Origin: Streptomyces humidus
GTDB taxonomy: Bacteria > Actinomycetota > Actinomycetes > Streptomycetales > Streptomycetaceae
Assembly: GCF_014649655.1 (NCBI RefSeq)
Contig: NZ_BMTL01000010.1
Coordinates: forward strand, 124,001-188,000
Direction: 5' to 3'
DNA length: 64,000 bases
The notes below the pieces were generated by a model. It worked only from the letters and a program-made list of their open reading frames with translations, ran no database searches and was not told the origin of the DNA. This document shows, one piece after another, positions 36,107-45,601 of the stretch (position 1 is its first letter; each line of letters begins with the position of its first letter). The position numbers were made by a program, and so were the translations under genes.

Positions 36107-37014
36107 CGGCCGACCGGCGTGGCCGACTGACATGGCTTGCTCGACCGGCGTGGCTCCGCCGACCAGGCGTCGTCCACCTGTGCCGGGATCGGTCTTCTCC
36201 GCCTTCTCCGCCGCCGCGTACTGCTCCTGCCAGGATCCAGCCCTCCACCGCCTCGTACCGGCGACGCCGTTCCACCGCCTTGCCGAGCCTCGTCGCGGCT
36301 CCCCGCTCGCCCCGCTCTCTCCGCCCCTGATCCGCGCCTCGTCGCTTCTCGTCGTGCCTTGCCGGCCATGGGCGTGCGGAAGGCTTGGTGCGCGGCTCAT
36401 TCCGTCCGGGCCGGGAAGCGGCGCCGGCGTCGCTCTCCGGTCCCGCGTGCCGCACGCGGGCCTCGCGTCCCCACCGGATTCCCTCCCCGCGCCCCCGCGC
36501 CCCCGGTCCGCCGCGACCGCATGTCCTCGTGGCCGGGTTCTCCGTGTCCCTTGCACCCGTTCGGCGGAACCCGGGCTCCCGCTTGAGGCTCACGCGACGG
36601 GAGGGCGCAGGCTGGGCGTGCCGAGGGGTGGAGACGACCCCGAGGGTTTCTCCACCCCGCGGTGGACTGCCCCTAGGGGTACATCCGCACCAGGGCTGGG
36701 GGAGGGCTCGTACTGACGGAGGAGGAGACGGGCCCGGTCGGTACTTAACCTGGCTTTACGCCGTCGACGGGGGTGGCGGCGACCGGCAGGGGGGGCGGCC
36801 CCCGTGCCGGGGGGTGGGGCTAACCCCCCGGGAAGACGGGCCCGAGCACCAGCGCGCGGGATCGCCTCCCGCGACAGACTCTTCGACGTAGCGCTTCACC
36901 GGCGAGTCGCATCAGCGAGTCGCACCCGCGAGCGTCACCGGGCACCGCGTCACCCAGCACCACCGCCCACGGCATCGCGCCATTGCTTCTGATATCGGAC
37001 ATAGGAGATTCACC
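36107..37014. other. long non-coding gap before the ABC exporter
   Basis: About 900 bases with no supported gene: several frames are open, but all read as Arg/Pro/Ala-rich shadow and none has family features. It holds a hairpin at 36625-36658 (GGGGTGGAGA / TCTCCACCCC, 14-base loop). A G-rich stretch with runs of seven or more G or C lies at about 36785-36835, and a GCGAGTCGCA direct repeat lies at about 36903 and 36917. The ABC exporter promoter should lie in the last 300 bases, possibly near GTACTTAACCTGGCTTTACG (36740-36760). Confidence 0.6.
36625..36658. terminator. isolated hairpin in the 36-37 kb gap
   Basis: Ten perfect pairs, GGGGTGGAGA / TCTCCACCCC, around a 14-base loop. It is about 540 bases from the upstream gene end, so it could end a small transcript or act in the leader of the ABC operon. 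Confidence 0.4.
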
Positions 37015-37803
37015 GTGACATCGGCTGTGACCATTCCCAGGCACGGGGGCACTGGAGGGCGTACGGCCGTTGCCGCGCGGGCGCGGCAGGTCGTCAAGGC
37101 GTACGGGGCCGGGGAGACCCGGGTCGTCGCGCTGGACCACGTCGACGTGGACATCGCCCGCGGTCAGTTCACCGCGATCATGGGCCCCTCGGGGTCCGGC
37201 AAGTCCACGCTGATGCACTGCCTCGCCGGGCTCGACACCGTCTCGTCCGGGCAGATCTACCTGGACGAGACCGAGATCACCGGGCTGAAGGACAAGAAGC
37301 TCACCCAGCTGCGCCGGGACCGGATCGGGTTCATCTTCCAGGCGTTCAACCTGCTGCCCACGCTGAACGCGATAGAGAACATCACCCTCCCGATGGACAT
37401 CGCCGGCCGCAAGCCCGACCAGGCGTGGCTGAGCCAGGTCGTGGAGACCGTCGGCCTCGCCGACCGGCTCAAGCACCGTCCCACCCAGCTCTCCGGCGGT
37501 CAGCAGCAGCGCGTCGCCGTGGCCCGCGCCCTGGCCGCCCGCCCGGAGATCATCTTCGGCGACGAGCCGACCGGCAACCTCGACTCCCGTGCCGGCGCCG
37601 AGGTCCTGGGCTTCCTGCGCCGCTCGGTGGACGACCTGGGCCAGACCATCGTGATGGTCACGCACGACCCGGTGGCCGCCGCCTACGCGGACCGGGTGCT
37701 GTACCTCGCTGACGGCAGGATCGTCGACGAGATGTTCAAGCCGACCGCCGAGACCGTCCTGGACCGCATGAAGGACTTCGACGCGCGGGGGCGTACGTCA
37801 TGA
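37015..37803 (+). CDS. ABC transporter ATP-binding protein (MacB/LolD type)
   Basis: 262 residues. Walker A GPSGSGKST (about 57-65), Q-loop FIFQAFNLLPTLNA, signature LSGGQQQRVAVARAL (about 159-173), Walker B IIFGDEPTGNLDS and switch His in MVTHDP are all present. The FQAFNLLPTL and EPTGNLD stretches are typical of ATPases that power FtsX-fold permeases, such as MacB and LolD. GTG 37015 follows TAGGAGATTCACC. The stop overlaps the permease start (ATGA), so the pair forms one exporter. Substrate unknown (lipid, lipoprotein or peptide). Confidence 0.95.
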   Translation: MTSAVTIPRHGGTGGRTAVAARARQVVKAYGAGETRVVALDHVDVDIARGQFTAIMGPSGSGKSTLMHCLAGLDTVSSGQIYLDETEITGLKDKKLTQLRRDRIGFIFQAFNLLPTLNAIENITLPMDIAGRKPDQAWLSQVVETVGLADRLKHRPTQLSGGQQQRVAVARALAARPEIIFGDEPTGNLDSRAGAEVLGFLRRSVDDLGQTIVMVTHDPVAAAYADRVLYLADGRIVDEMFKPTAETVLDRMKDFDARGRTS

Positions 37804-40385
37804 CCGTGCTCAGAACCTCGATGCGCAACTTCTTCGCGCACAAGGGACGCATGGCCCTGTCGGCCGTGGCGGTCCTGCTGTCGGTGGCGTTCGTCTGCGG
37901 GACGCTCGTGTTCACCGACACCATGAACACGACGTTCGACAAGCTCTTCGCCGCCACCGCCTCCGATGTGACGGTGAGTGCGAAGAGCGCCTCGGACACC
38001 GGCGCGACGACCGCCGACAACGGCAAGCCGCCGGTCATGCCGGCCTCCGTGCTCGACCGGGTCCGCAAGGCGCGGGGCGTGAAGTCGGCGGAGGGGTCGG
38101 TCTTCTCCAGCGCGGTGACCGTCGTCGACGCCGACAAGGACAGCCTGTCGCCCTCCAGCGGCGCGCCCACCATCGTCGGCAGCTGGAACGCCAACGACGC
38201 CCGCACCATGAAGATCACCGAGGGTGCGGCGCCGAAGGGCTCCGACCAGGTCATGGTCGACGAGGACACCGCCGACAAGCACCACCTCCGGCTCGGCGAC
38301 GAGGTCGGCGTGATCACCGCGGTCGGCACGCACACCGCGAAGGTCTCCGGCGTCGCCGCCTTCCAGGTGACCAACCCCGGCGCGGCGATCTTCTACCTGG
38401 ACACCGCGACCGCCCAGAAGACGCTGGTCGGCGAACCCGACGTCTACACGAACGTCAACGTCACGGCGGCGTCCGGGGTGAGCGACGCGCAGCTGAAGAA
38501 GAGCGTCGCGGCCGAGATCGGCGCCGGTTTCAAGGTGCAGACCGCCGAGGAGGCCGCCGACGCCAACCGCGAGGACGTCGGCAGCTTCCTCGACGTGATG
38601 AAGTACGCGATGCTCGGCTTCGCCGGGGTCGCCTTCCTCGTCGGCATCTTCCTGATCATCAACACCTTCTCGATGCTGGTCGCGCAGCGCACCCGTGAGA
38701 TCGGCCTGATGCGCGCCATCGGCTCCAGTCGCAAGCAGGTCAACCGGTCCGTCCTCGCGGAGGCCCTGCTGCTCGGCGTGGTCGGTTCGGTCCTCGGGGT
38801 CGGCGCGGGCGTCGGCGTCGCGGTCGGCCTGATGAAGCTCATGAGCCTGACCGGCATGAACCTGTCCACCGACGATCTCACCGTCGCCTGGACGACCCCG
38901 GTGGTCGGCATGGTCCTCGGCGTCGTCGTCACGGTGCTGGCGGCCTACCTCCCGGCCCGTCGCGCCGGCAAGGTCTCCCCGATGGCCGCGCTGCGCGACG
39001 CCGGCGCCCCCGCGGACGCCAAGGCCGGCGCCGTCCGGGCCGTCGTCGGCCTCCTGCTCACCGGCGCGGGCGGCGCGGGGCTCTACCTCGCCTCCGCCGC
39101 CGACAAGGCCGCCGAGGGCTCGCTCTGGCTGGGTCTGGGCGTGGTGCTGAGCCTGATCGGCTTCGTGGTGATCGGCCCGCTGCTGGCCGGCTTCGTGGTC
39201 CGGGTGCTGGGCGCGATCGTCCTCAGGGCCTTCGGCCCGGTCGGGCGGATGGCGGAACGCAACGCGCTGCGCAACCCCCGCCGCACGGGCGCCACCGGCG
39301 CGGCCCTGATGATCGGCCTCGCGCTGGTCGCCTGTCTGTCGGTGGTCGGCTCCTCCATGGTGGCCTCCGCCACGGAAGAGCTCGACAAGAGCGTCGGCAC
39401 GGACTTCATCATCCAGAGCAACAACGGCAACGGCCAGCGCGTGACCCCGCAGGCCGTGCAGGCCGTCAAGTCGACGCCGGGCCTGGCGCGGGTCACCGAG
39501 TACAAGGTGACCGAGGCCGACTTCACCACCCCCGACGGCAAGACGCTCGACGGGACGGCGATCACCGCGGCCGACCCGACCTACGCGAGCGACCTGCGCG
39601 TCGAGACCGTCGCCGGCAACCTCGCCGACGCCTACCGCCCCGACTCCATGTCCGTCCACGAGAAGTTCGCGAAGGACCACAAGGTCGAACTCGGCTCGCG
39701 GATCGCGGTCGCCTTCCGGGACGGTTCCACGGCCCGGCTGACGGTCCGCGCGATCACCAGCAGCGACGGCGTCATCGACCAGGGCGCGATGTACACCTCC
39801 GTCGCCACCCTGAAGAAGTACGTTCCCGCCGACAAGCTGCCGCTGGACGCGCTGGTCTTCGCCACCGCGAAGGACGGGCAGCAGGACAGCGCGTACACCG
39901 CCCTGAAGGCGGCGCTGCACGACTATCCGCAGTACGTGGTCCGTGACCAGACCGACTACAAGCAGGAGTTGAAGGACCAGATCGGGCAGCTGCTGAACCT
40001 GATCTACGGTCTGCTCGCCCTCGCGATCATCGTCGCGGTCCTCGGTGTGGTGAACACCCTGGCCCTGTCGGTGGTGGAGCGCACCCGGGAGATCGGCCTG
40101 ATGCGGGCGATCGGCCTCTCGCGCCGCCAGCTGCGCCGCATGATCCGCATGGAGTCGGTCGTCATCGCCCTCTTCGGCGCGCTGCTCGGCCTCGGCCTGG
40201 GCATGGGCTGGGGCGCGACCGCCCAGCGGCTGCTCGCCCTGCAGGGCCTGGACGTCCTCGAGATCCCGTGGCCGACGATCATCGGCGTGTTCGTCGGCTC
40301 CGCCTTCGTGGGACTGTTCGCGGCTCTGGTGCCGGCGTTCCGCGCGGGTCGCATGAACGTCCTGAACGCGATCGCGACCGAGTAG
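37800..40385 (+). CDS. ABC transporter permease with two FtsX domains
   Basis: 861 residues. N-terminal membrane anchor (about 15-40), an extracellular domain (about 45-255), then an FtsX domain with three helices (MLGFAGVAFLVGIFLIINTF...TREIGLMRAIGSSRKQ, about 275-395). Two further helices come near 410-460, a second extracellular part, and a second FtsX domain at the C-terminus (about 725-850, with VVERTREIGLMRAIGLSRRQL). The duplicated layout is usual for actinobacterial MacB-like exporters. Coupled to the upstream ATPase. A related permease is cut by the right end of the window (62199 onward). A strong hairpin follows. Confidence 0.93.
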   Translation: MTVLRTSMRNFFAHKGRMALSAVAVLLSVAFVCGTLVFTDTMNTTFDKLFAATASDVTVSAKSASDTGATTADNGKPPVMPASVLDRVRKARGVKSAEGSVFSSAVTVVDADKDSLSPSSGAPTIVGSWNANDARTMKITEGAAPKGSDQVMVDEDTADKHHLRLGDEVGVITAVGTHTAKVSGVAAFQVTNPGAAIFYLDTATAQKTLVGEPDVYTNVNVTAASGVSDAQLKKSVAAEIGAGFKVQTAEEAADANREDVGSFLDVMKYAMLGFAGVAFLVGIFLIINTFSMLVAQRTREIGLMRAIGSSRKQVNRSVLAEALLLGVVGSVLGVGAGVGVAVGLMKLMSLTGMNLSTDDLTVAWTTPVVGMVLGVVVTVLAAYLPARRAGKVSPMAALRDAGAPADAKAGAVRAVVGLLLTGAGGAGLYLASAADKAAEGSLWLGLGVVLSLIGFVVIGPLLAGFVVRVLGAIVLRAFGPVGRMAERNALRNPRRTGATGAALMIGLALVACLSVVGSSMVASATEELDKSVGTDFIIQSNNGNGQRVTPQAVQAVKSTPGLARVTEYKVTEADFTTPDGKTLDGTAITAADPTYASDLRVETVAGNLADAYRPDSMSVHEKFAKDHKVELGSRIAVAFRDGSTARLTVRAITSSDGVIDQGAMYTSVATLKKYVPADKLPLDALVFATAKDGQQDSAYTALKAALHDYPQYVVRDQTDYKQELKDQIGQLLNLIYGLLALAIIVAVLGVVNTLALSVVERTREIGLMRAIGLSRRQLRRMIRMESVVIALFGALLGLGLGMGWGATAQRLLALQGLDVLEIPWPTIIGVFVGSAFVGLFAALVPAFRAGRMNVLNAIATE

Positions 40386-40412
40386 CACCGCGGGACCGAC
40401 GGGGGCACACGG

Positions 40413-40451
40413 CCCGGCACCGAGGAGGACGGGGGTCTTCTCGGTGCCGGG
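40413..40451 (+). terminator. terminator of the ABC exporter operon
   Basis: A perfect 12-base stem, CCCGGCACCGAG / CTCGGTGCCGGG, with a 15-base loop, is followed by CTTTGT, 27 bases after the permease stop. Confidence 0.88.
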
Positions 40452-40783
40452 CTTTGTCGTGCTCTTCCCCGGCCCGCCCTGGCGGCGCGCCGCCAGGGCC
40501 GGGGCCGGAAGCGGGGGTCGGCAGGCGCACCGCCAGGGCCGGGAAAGAGCGCCGCCAGGGCCGGGGAAAGAAGAGGCGGCGGGGCGGAGGAGGGCCTCGC
40601 GCGGCCCCCGCCGACGCCGGGGTTGTCCACAGCCCCCGGCGAACCGTCCCGCCCCGTCGTACTCTGGACACCCCCGGCCCGTGAGACGCGTCGGGCCCTT
40701 CGCGTTGCCCACCCCGGACTCCGGTACGCCCGCGTCCTTCGAAGAACGCCGCGTGCCCGAGCCCCTCGGACGGAAAGCCCTCC
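40452..40783. other. gap with a palindrome and repeated CGCCAGGGCCGGG boxes, before mfd
   Basis: No gene. At about 40470-40503 a large palindrome pairs GCCCTGGCGGC with GCCGCCAGGGC. Direct copies of CCGCCAGGGCCGGG recur at about 40530-40543 and 40552-40565. The rest leads to the mfd start, including a pattern GTACTCTGGACAC near 40660 that could belong to a promoter. Confidence 0.6.
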
Positions 40784-43700
40784 ATGAGCCTGCACGGTCT
40801 GCTCGACGCCGTCGTCAAGGACGCCGCCCTCGCGGAAGCCATCCCCGCGGCCGCCGACGGCAACCGCCTGCACGTCGACCTGGTCGGCCCGCCGGCCGCC
40901 CGCCCCTTCGCGATCGCCGCTCTCGCCCGCGAGACCACCCGCACGGTTCTCGCCGTCACGGCCACCGGCCGCGAGGCCGAGGACCTGGCCGCCGCCCTGC
41001 GTTCGCTGATCCCGGCCGACGGCGTCGTGGAGTACCCCTCCTGGGAGACCCTCCCGCACGAGCGCCTCAGCCCCCGCAGCGACACCGTGGGCCGCCGCCT
41101 GGCCGTCCTGCGCCGCCTGGCCCACCCGCGCCCCGACGACCCGGAGACCGGCCCCGTCTCGGTCGTCGTCGCACCCGTCCGCTCGGTGCTCCAGCCGCAG
41201 GTCAAGGGCCTCGGCGACCTGGAACCGGTGGCCCTGCGCTCCGGCTCCACGGCCGACCTGAACGAGGTCGTCCAAGCCCTCGCCGCAGCCGCCTACGCGC
41301 GCGTGGAGCTCGTCGAGAAGCGCGGCGAGTTCGCCGTGCGCGGCGGCATCCTGGACGTCTTCCCGCCCACCGAGGAACACCCGCTGCGCGTCGAGTTCTG
41401 GGGTGACGACGTCGAGGAGATCCGTTACTTCAAGGTCGCCGACCAACGCTCCCTGGAAGTCGCCGAGCACGGCCTGTGGGCCCCGCCCTGCCGTGAACTG
41501 CTGCTGACGGACGACGTGCGCGCCCGCGCGCGTGACCTCGCCGAGCTCCACCCCGAGCTGGGCGAGCTGCTCGGCAAGATCGCCGAGGGCATCGCCGTCG
41601 AGGGCATGGAGTCCCTGGCCCCGGTGCTCGTCGACGACATGGAGCTGCTCATCGACGTCCTGCCCAAGGGCGCGATGGCCGTCGTCTGCGACCCGGAGCG
41701 GGTACGCACGCGTGCGGCCGACCTCGTGACCACCTCGCAGGAGTTCCTCCAGGCGTCCTGGGCGGCCACGGCCGGCGGAGGCGACGCGCCCATCGACGTC
41801 GGCGCGGCCTCCCTGTGGTCCATCGCGGACGTCCGCGACCGCGCCCGCGAGCTGGACATGATGTGGTGGTCGGTCTCGCCGTTCGCGGCCGACCTGGAGC
41901 TGGAGGCGGACACCCTCCAGCTCGGCATGCGCGCCCCCGAGACCTACCGCGGCGACACCGCCAAGGCCCTCGCCGACACCAAGGGCTGGCTGGCCGACGG
42001 CTGGCGCGTCGCCTTCGTCACCGAGGCGCACGGACCGGCCGCCCGCACGGTCGAGGTGCTCGGCGGCGAGGGTGTCGCGGCCCGTCTGGACAGCGACCTG
42101 ACCGAGCTCGGCGCCTCGCTCGTGCATGTCTCCTGCGGCTCGATCGACCACGGCTTCGTCGACCACGCGCTGCGCCTCGCCGTCCTCACCGAGACCGACC
42201 TGTCCGGCCAGAAGGCGGCCGGCAAGGACGGCGCGCGCATGCCCGCCCGCCGCAGGAAGACCATCGACCCGCTCACCCTGGAGGCGGGCGACTACATCGT
42301 CCACGAGCAGCACGGCGTGGGCCGCTACATCGAGATGGTGCAGCGCACCGTCCAGGGCGCCACGCGCGAGTACCTGGTCGTGGAGTACGCGCCCGCCAAG
42401 CGCGGCCAGCCCGGCGACCGCCTCTACATCCCGACCGACCAGCTGGAGCAGATCACCAAGTACGTCGGCGGCGAGGCCCCCACGCTGCACCGGCTCGGCG
42501 GCGCCGACTGGACGAAGACGAAGGCGCGCGCCAAGAAGGCCGTCAAGGAGATCGCCGCCGACCTGATCAAGCTGTACAGCGCGCGCATGGCGGCCCCCGG
42601 CCACGCCTTCGGCGCCGACACCCCCTGGCAGCGCGAACTGGAGGACGCCTTCCCCTACGCGGAGACGCCCGACCAGCTCACCACCATCGCCGAGGTCAAG
42701 GACGACATGGAGAAGACGGTCCCGATGGACCGCCTGATCTGCGGAGACGTCGGCTACGGCAAGACCGAGATCGCGGTCCGCGCCGCCTTCAAGGCCGTCC
42801 AGGACGGCAAGCAGGTCGCCGTCCTCGTGCCGACGACCCTGCTCGTGCAGCAGCACTTCGGCACGTTCAGCGAGCGCTACGCCCAGTTCCCCGTGAAGGT
42901 GCGCGCCCTGTCCCGCTTCCAGACCGACACGGAGGCCAAGGCCACCCTGGAGGGCCTGCGCGAGGGCTCGGTGGACATCGTCATCGGCACCCACCGCCTG
43001 TTCTCCTCCGAGACCAAGTTCAAGGACCTCGGCCTGGTCATCGTCGACGAGGAGCAGCGCTTCGGCGTCGAGCACAAGGAGCAGCTGAAGAAGCTCCGCG
43101 CGAACGTCGACGTCCTGACGATGTCGGCGACGCCGATCCCCCGAACCCTGGAGATGGCGGTCACCGGCATCCGCGAGATGTCGACGATCACCACGCCCCC
43201 GGAGGAGCGCCACCCGGTGCTCACCTTCGTCGGACCGTACGAGCAGAAGCAGATCGGTGCCGCCGTCCGCCGTGAACTCCTGCGCGAGGGCCAGGTCTTC
43301 TACATCCACAACCGGGTCGAGTCGATCGACCGCGCGGCCGCGCGACTGCGCGAGATCGTGCCCGAGGCGCGCATCGCCACCGCCCACGGCCAGATGTCGG
43401 AGACGGCGCTGGAGCAGGTCGTCGTCGACTTCTGGGAGAAGAAGTTCGACGTGCTCGTCTCGACGACGATCGTCGAGTCCGGCATCGACATCTCCAACGC
43501 CAACACGCTGATCGTGGAGCGCGGCGACACCTTCGGCCTGTCCCAGCTGCACCAGCTGCGGGGCCGCGTGGGCCGGGGCCGCGAGCGCGGCTACGCCTAC
43601 TTCCTCTACCCGCCGGAGAAGCCCCTCACGGAGACCGCCCACGAGCGGCTCGCCACGATCGCCCAGCACACCGAGATGGGCGCGGGCATGTACGTGGCGA

Positions 43701-44317
43701 TGAAGGACCTGGAGATCCGCGGCGCGGGCAACCTGCTCGGCGGGGAGCAGTCCGGCCACATCGCGGGCGTCGGCTTCGACCTGTACGTCCGCATGGTCGG
43801 CGAGGCCGTCGCGGACTACCGGCGCCAGCTGGAGACCGGCGCGATCGAGGAGGAGCCGCCGCTCGAGGTCAAGATCGAGCTGCCCGTAGACGCGCACGTC
43901 CCGCACGACTACGCCCCCGGCGAGCGGTTGCGCCTGCAGGCCTACCGGGCCATCGCCTCCGCGAACTCCGAGGACGACGTCAAGGCCGTCCGCGAGGAAC
44001 TCGTCGACCGCTACGGCAAGTTGCCGGAACCGGTGGAGAACCTGCTGCTGGTGGCGGGGCTGCGGATGCTGGCCCGCGCGTGCGACGTCGGCGAGATCGT
44101 GCTGCAGGGCGCCAACATCCGCTTCGCGCCGGTGGAGTTGCGCGAGTCGCAGGAGCTGCGCCTGAAGCGGCTGTACCCCGGGTCCGTCATCAAGCACGCC
44201 GCGCACCAGGTCCTCGTTCCTCGCCCGAAGACCGCGAAGGTCGGTGGCAAGCCGCTGGTCGGCCGCGAACTGCTGGGCTGGGTGGGGGAGTTCCTGGCGA
44301 CGGTGCCGGGCGCGTAG
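40784..44317 (+). CDS. mfd: transcription-repair coupling factor
   Basis: 1177 residues, full length. Removes RNA polymerase stalled at DNA lesions and recruits UvrA. UvrB-like N-terminal part (about 1-350, with PSWETLPHERLSPRSDTVGRR), polymerase-interaction domain (DYIVHEQHGVGRYIEM, near 510), superfamily-2 translocase motifs I GDVGYGKTEIA (near 655), II VIVDEEQRFGVEHKEQ, III MSATPIPRTLEMA, VI QLRGRVGRG, and the C-terminal TRCF domain (about 1020-1150). The ATG at 40784 opens MSLHGLLDAV; the ribosome-binding site is weak. Genes on both sides are unrelated. Confidence 0.97.
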   Translation: MSLHGLLDAVVKDAALAEAIPAAADGNRLHVDLVGPPAARPFAIAALARETTRTVLAVTATGREAEDLAAALRSLIPADGVVEYPSWETLPHERLSPRSDTVGRRLAVLRRLAHPRPDDPETGPVSVVVAPVRSVLQPQVKGLGDLEPVALRSGSTADLNEVVQALAAAAYARVELVEKRGEFAVRGGILDVFPPTEEHPLRVEFWGDDVEEIRYFKVADQRSLEVAEHGLWAPPCRELLLTDDVRARARDLAELHPELGELLGKIAEGIAVEGMESLAPVLVDDMELLIDVLPKGAMAVVCDPERVRTRAADLVTTSQEFLQASWAATAGGGDAPIDVGAASLWSIADVRDRARELDMMWWSVSPFAADLELEADTLQLGMRAPETYRGDTAKALADTKGWLADGWRVAFVTEAHGPAARTVEVLGGEGVAARLDSDLTELGASLVHVSCGSIDHGFVDHALRLAVLTETDLSGQKAAGKDGARMPARRRKTIDPLTLEAGDYIVHEQHGVGRYIEMVQRTVQGATREYLVVEYAPAKRGQPGDRLYIPTDQLEQITKYVGGEAPTLHRLGGADWTKTKARAKKAVKEIAADLIKLYSARMAAPGHAFGADTPWQRELEDAFPYAETPDQLTTIAEVKDDMEKTVPMDRLICGDVGYGKTEIAVRAAFKAVQDGKQVAVLVPTTLLVQQHFGTFSERYAQFPVKVRALSRFQTDTEAKATLEGLREGSVDIVIGTHRLFSSETKFKDLGLVIVDEEQRFGVEHKEQLKKLRANVDVLTMSATPIPRTLEMAVTGIREMSTITTPPEERHPVLTFVGPYEQKQIGAAVRRELLREGQVFYIHNRVESIDRAAARLREIVPEARIATAHGQMSETALEQVVVDFWEKKFDVLVSTTIVESGIDISNANTLIVERGDTFGLSQLHQLRGRVGRGRERGYAYFLYPPEKPLTETAHERLATIAQHTEMGAGMYVAMKDLEIRGAGNLLGGEQSGHIAGVGFDLYVRMVGEAVADYRRQLETGAIEEEPPLEVKIELPVDAHVPHDYAPGERLRLQAYRAIASANSEDDVKAVREELVDRYGKLPEPVENLLLVAGLRMLARACDVGEIVLQGANIRFAPVELRESQELRLKRLYPGSVIKHAAHQVLVPRPKTAKVGGKPLVGRELLGWVGEFLATVPGA

Positions 44318-44626
44318 AGCGGCCACCCGCCGGGCGCGGCGAAGCCGCCCGCAGGGGCTGCTCCGTACGGGCTGCTCCGTGCGGGCGGCCTCGGGCGGGC
44401 GGCTTCGTGTGCCGCGCCAGGTCGGTTCGGCGGCCTCGTGCGGGATGCCCGGTCTCCCGGAGGCCTGGGCTTGCGACGTCCGAGTGTGTGAGATGCCCGC
44501 GTGAGTCGGTCGTGGTCCGGACCTCCCGGATGCTTCCTGGAGCCCCCCGCTACGGTGTGTGCCGTTCCCCGTGAGGGGAATCCGCTCTGTGCGGGACGGA
44601 CGTCGGCCAGGTGAAGGGGAGGGCGC
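44318..44626. other. gap after mfd with a long-loop hairpin
   Basis: No gene. CGAAGCCGCCCGC (44340-44352) pairs perfectly with GCGGGCGGCTTCG (44395-44407) across a 42-base loop; the loop contains a direct repeat GGGCTGCTCCGT. This is the likely mfd terminator. The remainder precedes the lipoprotein gene; a TACGGTGTGTGCC stretch near 44552 may be promoter sequence, but I cannot assign boxes. Confidence 0.6.
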
Positions 44627-45391
44627 GTGAAGCGTCTGAGGGGTGGGGCGGCCGTCGCCGCCGCGTTGATGTGCGCCGTGACGGTGGCCGGCTGCAAGGA
44701 ACAGACCACCGGTGCGGGCCCGGCTTCGACCGGGTCAGGGCCGGCTGCGGCGGACGGACGAGCGGTCAGTCCGCTCAGGAATCCGGACGGTACGAAACCG
44801 GGACTCGCACCCGTGACGACGGATGCGGACAAGGCCGTGGCCCGAAAGCTCATCGAGGAGGTTTCCACGAAGGGGCGTGGGCCCAAGACGGGTTACGCGC
44901 GGGACAAGTTCGGCCACGCCTGGATGGACACGGCGGACGGAGTGCCGCTCGCGAGGAACGGATGCGACACGCGGAATGATCTCATCCACCGCGACGGCCA
45001 GAACCTTCGCTTCCGAGCGGGCTCCGACTGTGTGGTCATCGCGATGACGCTGCACGATCCGTACACCGCGACGACCATCGAATGGCGCAAGGCGAAAGCG
45101 TCCGAGGTACAGATAGACCATGTGGTGCCGTTGTCGTACAGCTGGCAGATGGGCTCGGCGCGCTGGCCGGTGAGCAAGCGCAGACAGCTCGCGAACGACG
45201 TGCTCAATCTGATCCCGGTCGAGGGACGCGCCAACAGCGCCAAGGGCGATTCCGGACCCGCGTCCTGGCTGCCGCCCAACAAGCAGATCAGGTGCGCCTA
45301 TGCGGTCCGCTTCGCGCAGGTGGCCCTCAAGTACGAGATGCCGGTGACGGCCCCGGACAAGCAGATCATGCTGCGCGAGTGCGGCGGTTGA
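44627..45391 (+). CDS. secreted lipoprotein with HNH-type nuclease domain (GmrSD/DUF1524-like)
   Basis: 254 residues. Type II signal peptide: RRGG-like basic start, hydrophobic AAVAAALMCAVTVAGC with lipobox Cys near 23. The mature part has QIDHVVPLSYSWQMG (near 163-175), LANDVLNLIPVEGRANSAKGD and PASWLPPN, the DHVVPL...N...N..K..WLP pattern of secreted HNH nucleases of the GmrSD C-terminal/DUF1524 group. Metal and catalytic His are present. It is probably an extracellular DNase anchored on the membrane, for nutrient recovery or programmed lysis; the role is inference. GTG 44627 follows AAGGGGAGGGCGC. Confidence 0.87.
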   Translation: MKRLRGGAAVAAALMCAVTVAGCKEQTTGAGPASTGSGPAAADGRAVSPLRNPDGTKPGLAPVTTDADKAVARKLIEEVSTKGRGPKTGYARDKFGHAWMDTADGVPLARNGCDTRNDLIHRDGQNLRFRAGSDCVVIAMTLHDPYTATTIEWRKAKASEVQIDHVVPLSYSWQMGSARWPVSKRRQLANDVLNLIPVEGRANSAKGDSGPASWLPPNKQIRCAYAVRFAQVALKYEMPVTAPDKQIMLRECGG

Positions 45392-45601
45392 CGAGCGGCA
45401 CGGGCATCTCGACGAGGGCGGATCGGCTGATCCACGACAGTGGCCCGTGACCTGCTTCTGGTAGCTCCACGCAGTGAATGCGGCGAGCGCCCCGCACCCA
45501 GCCCGGTCCCGGGGGGTTTTCCCCATCGTGGGCGGGACCGTGGCCGCGTAACGTCGCAGTGACGGATCACCGGTCCGACTCGCTCCAGACGGGGGAACTT
45601 C

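Noticed and set aside
40004..44326. Minus-strand open frame of 1440 codons opposite mfd and the permease end
   Set aside because: An antisense shadow caused by high GC; mfd has all motifs on the + strand, and the antisense product is low-complexity Val/Gly/Leu/Arg.
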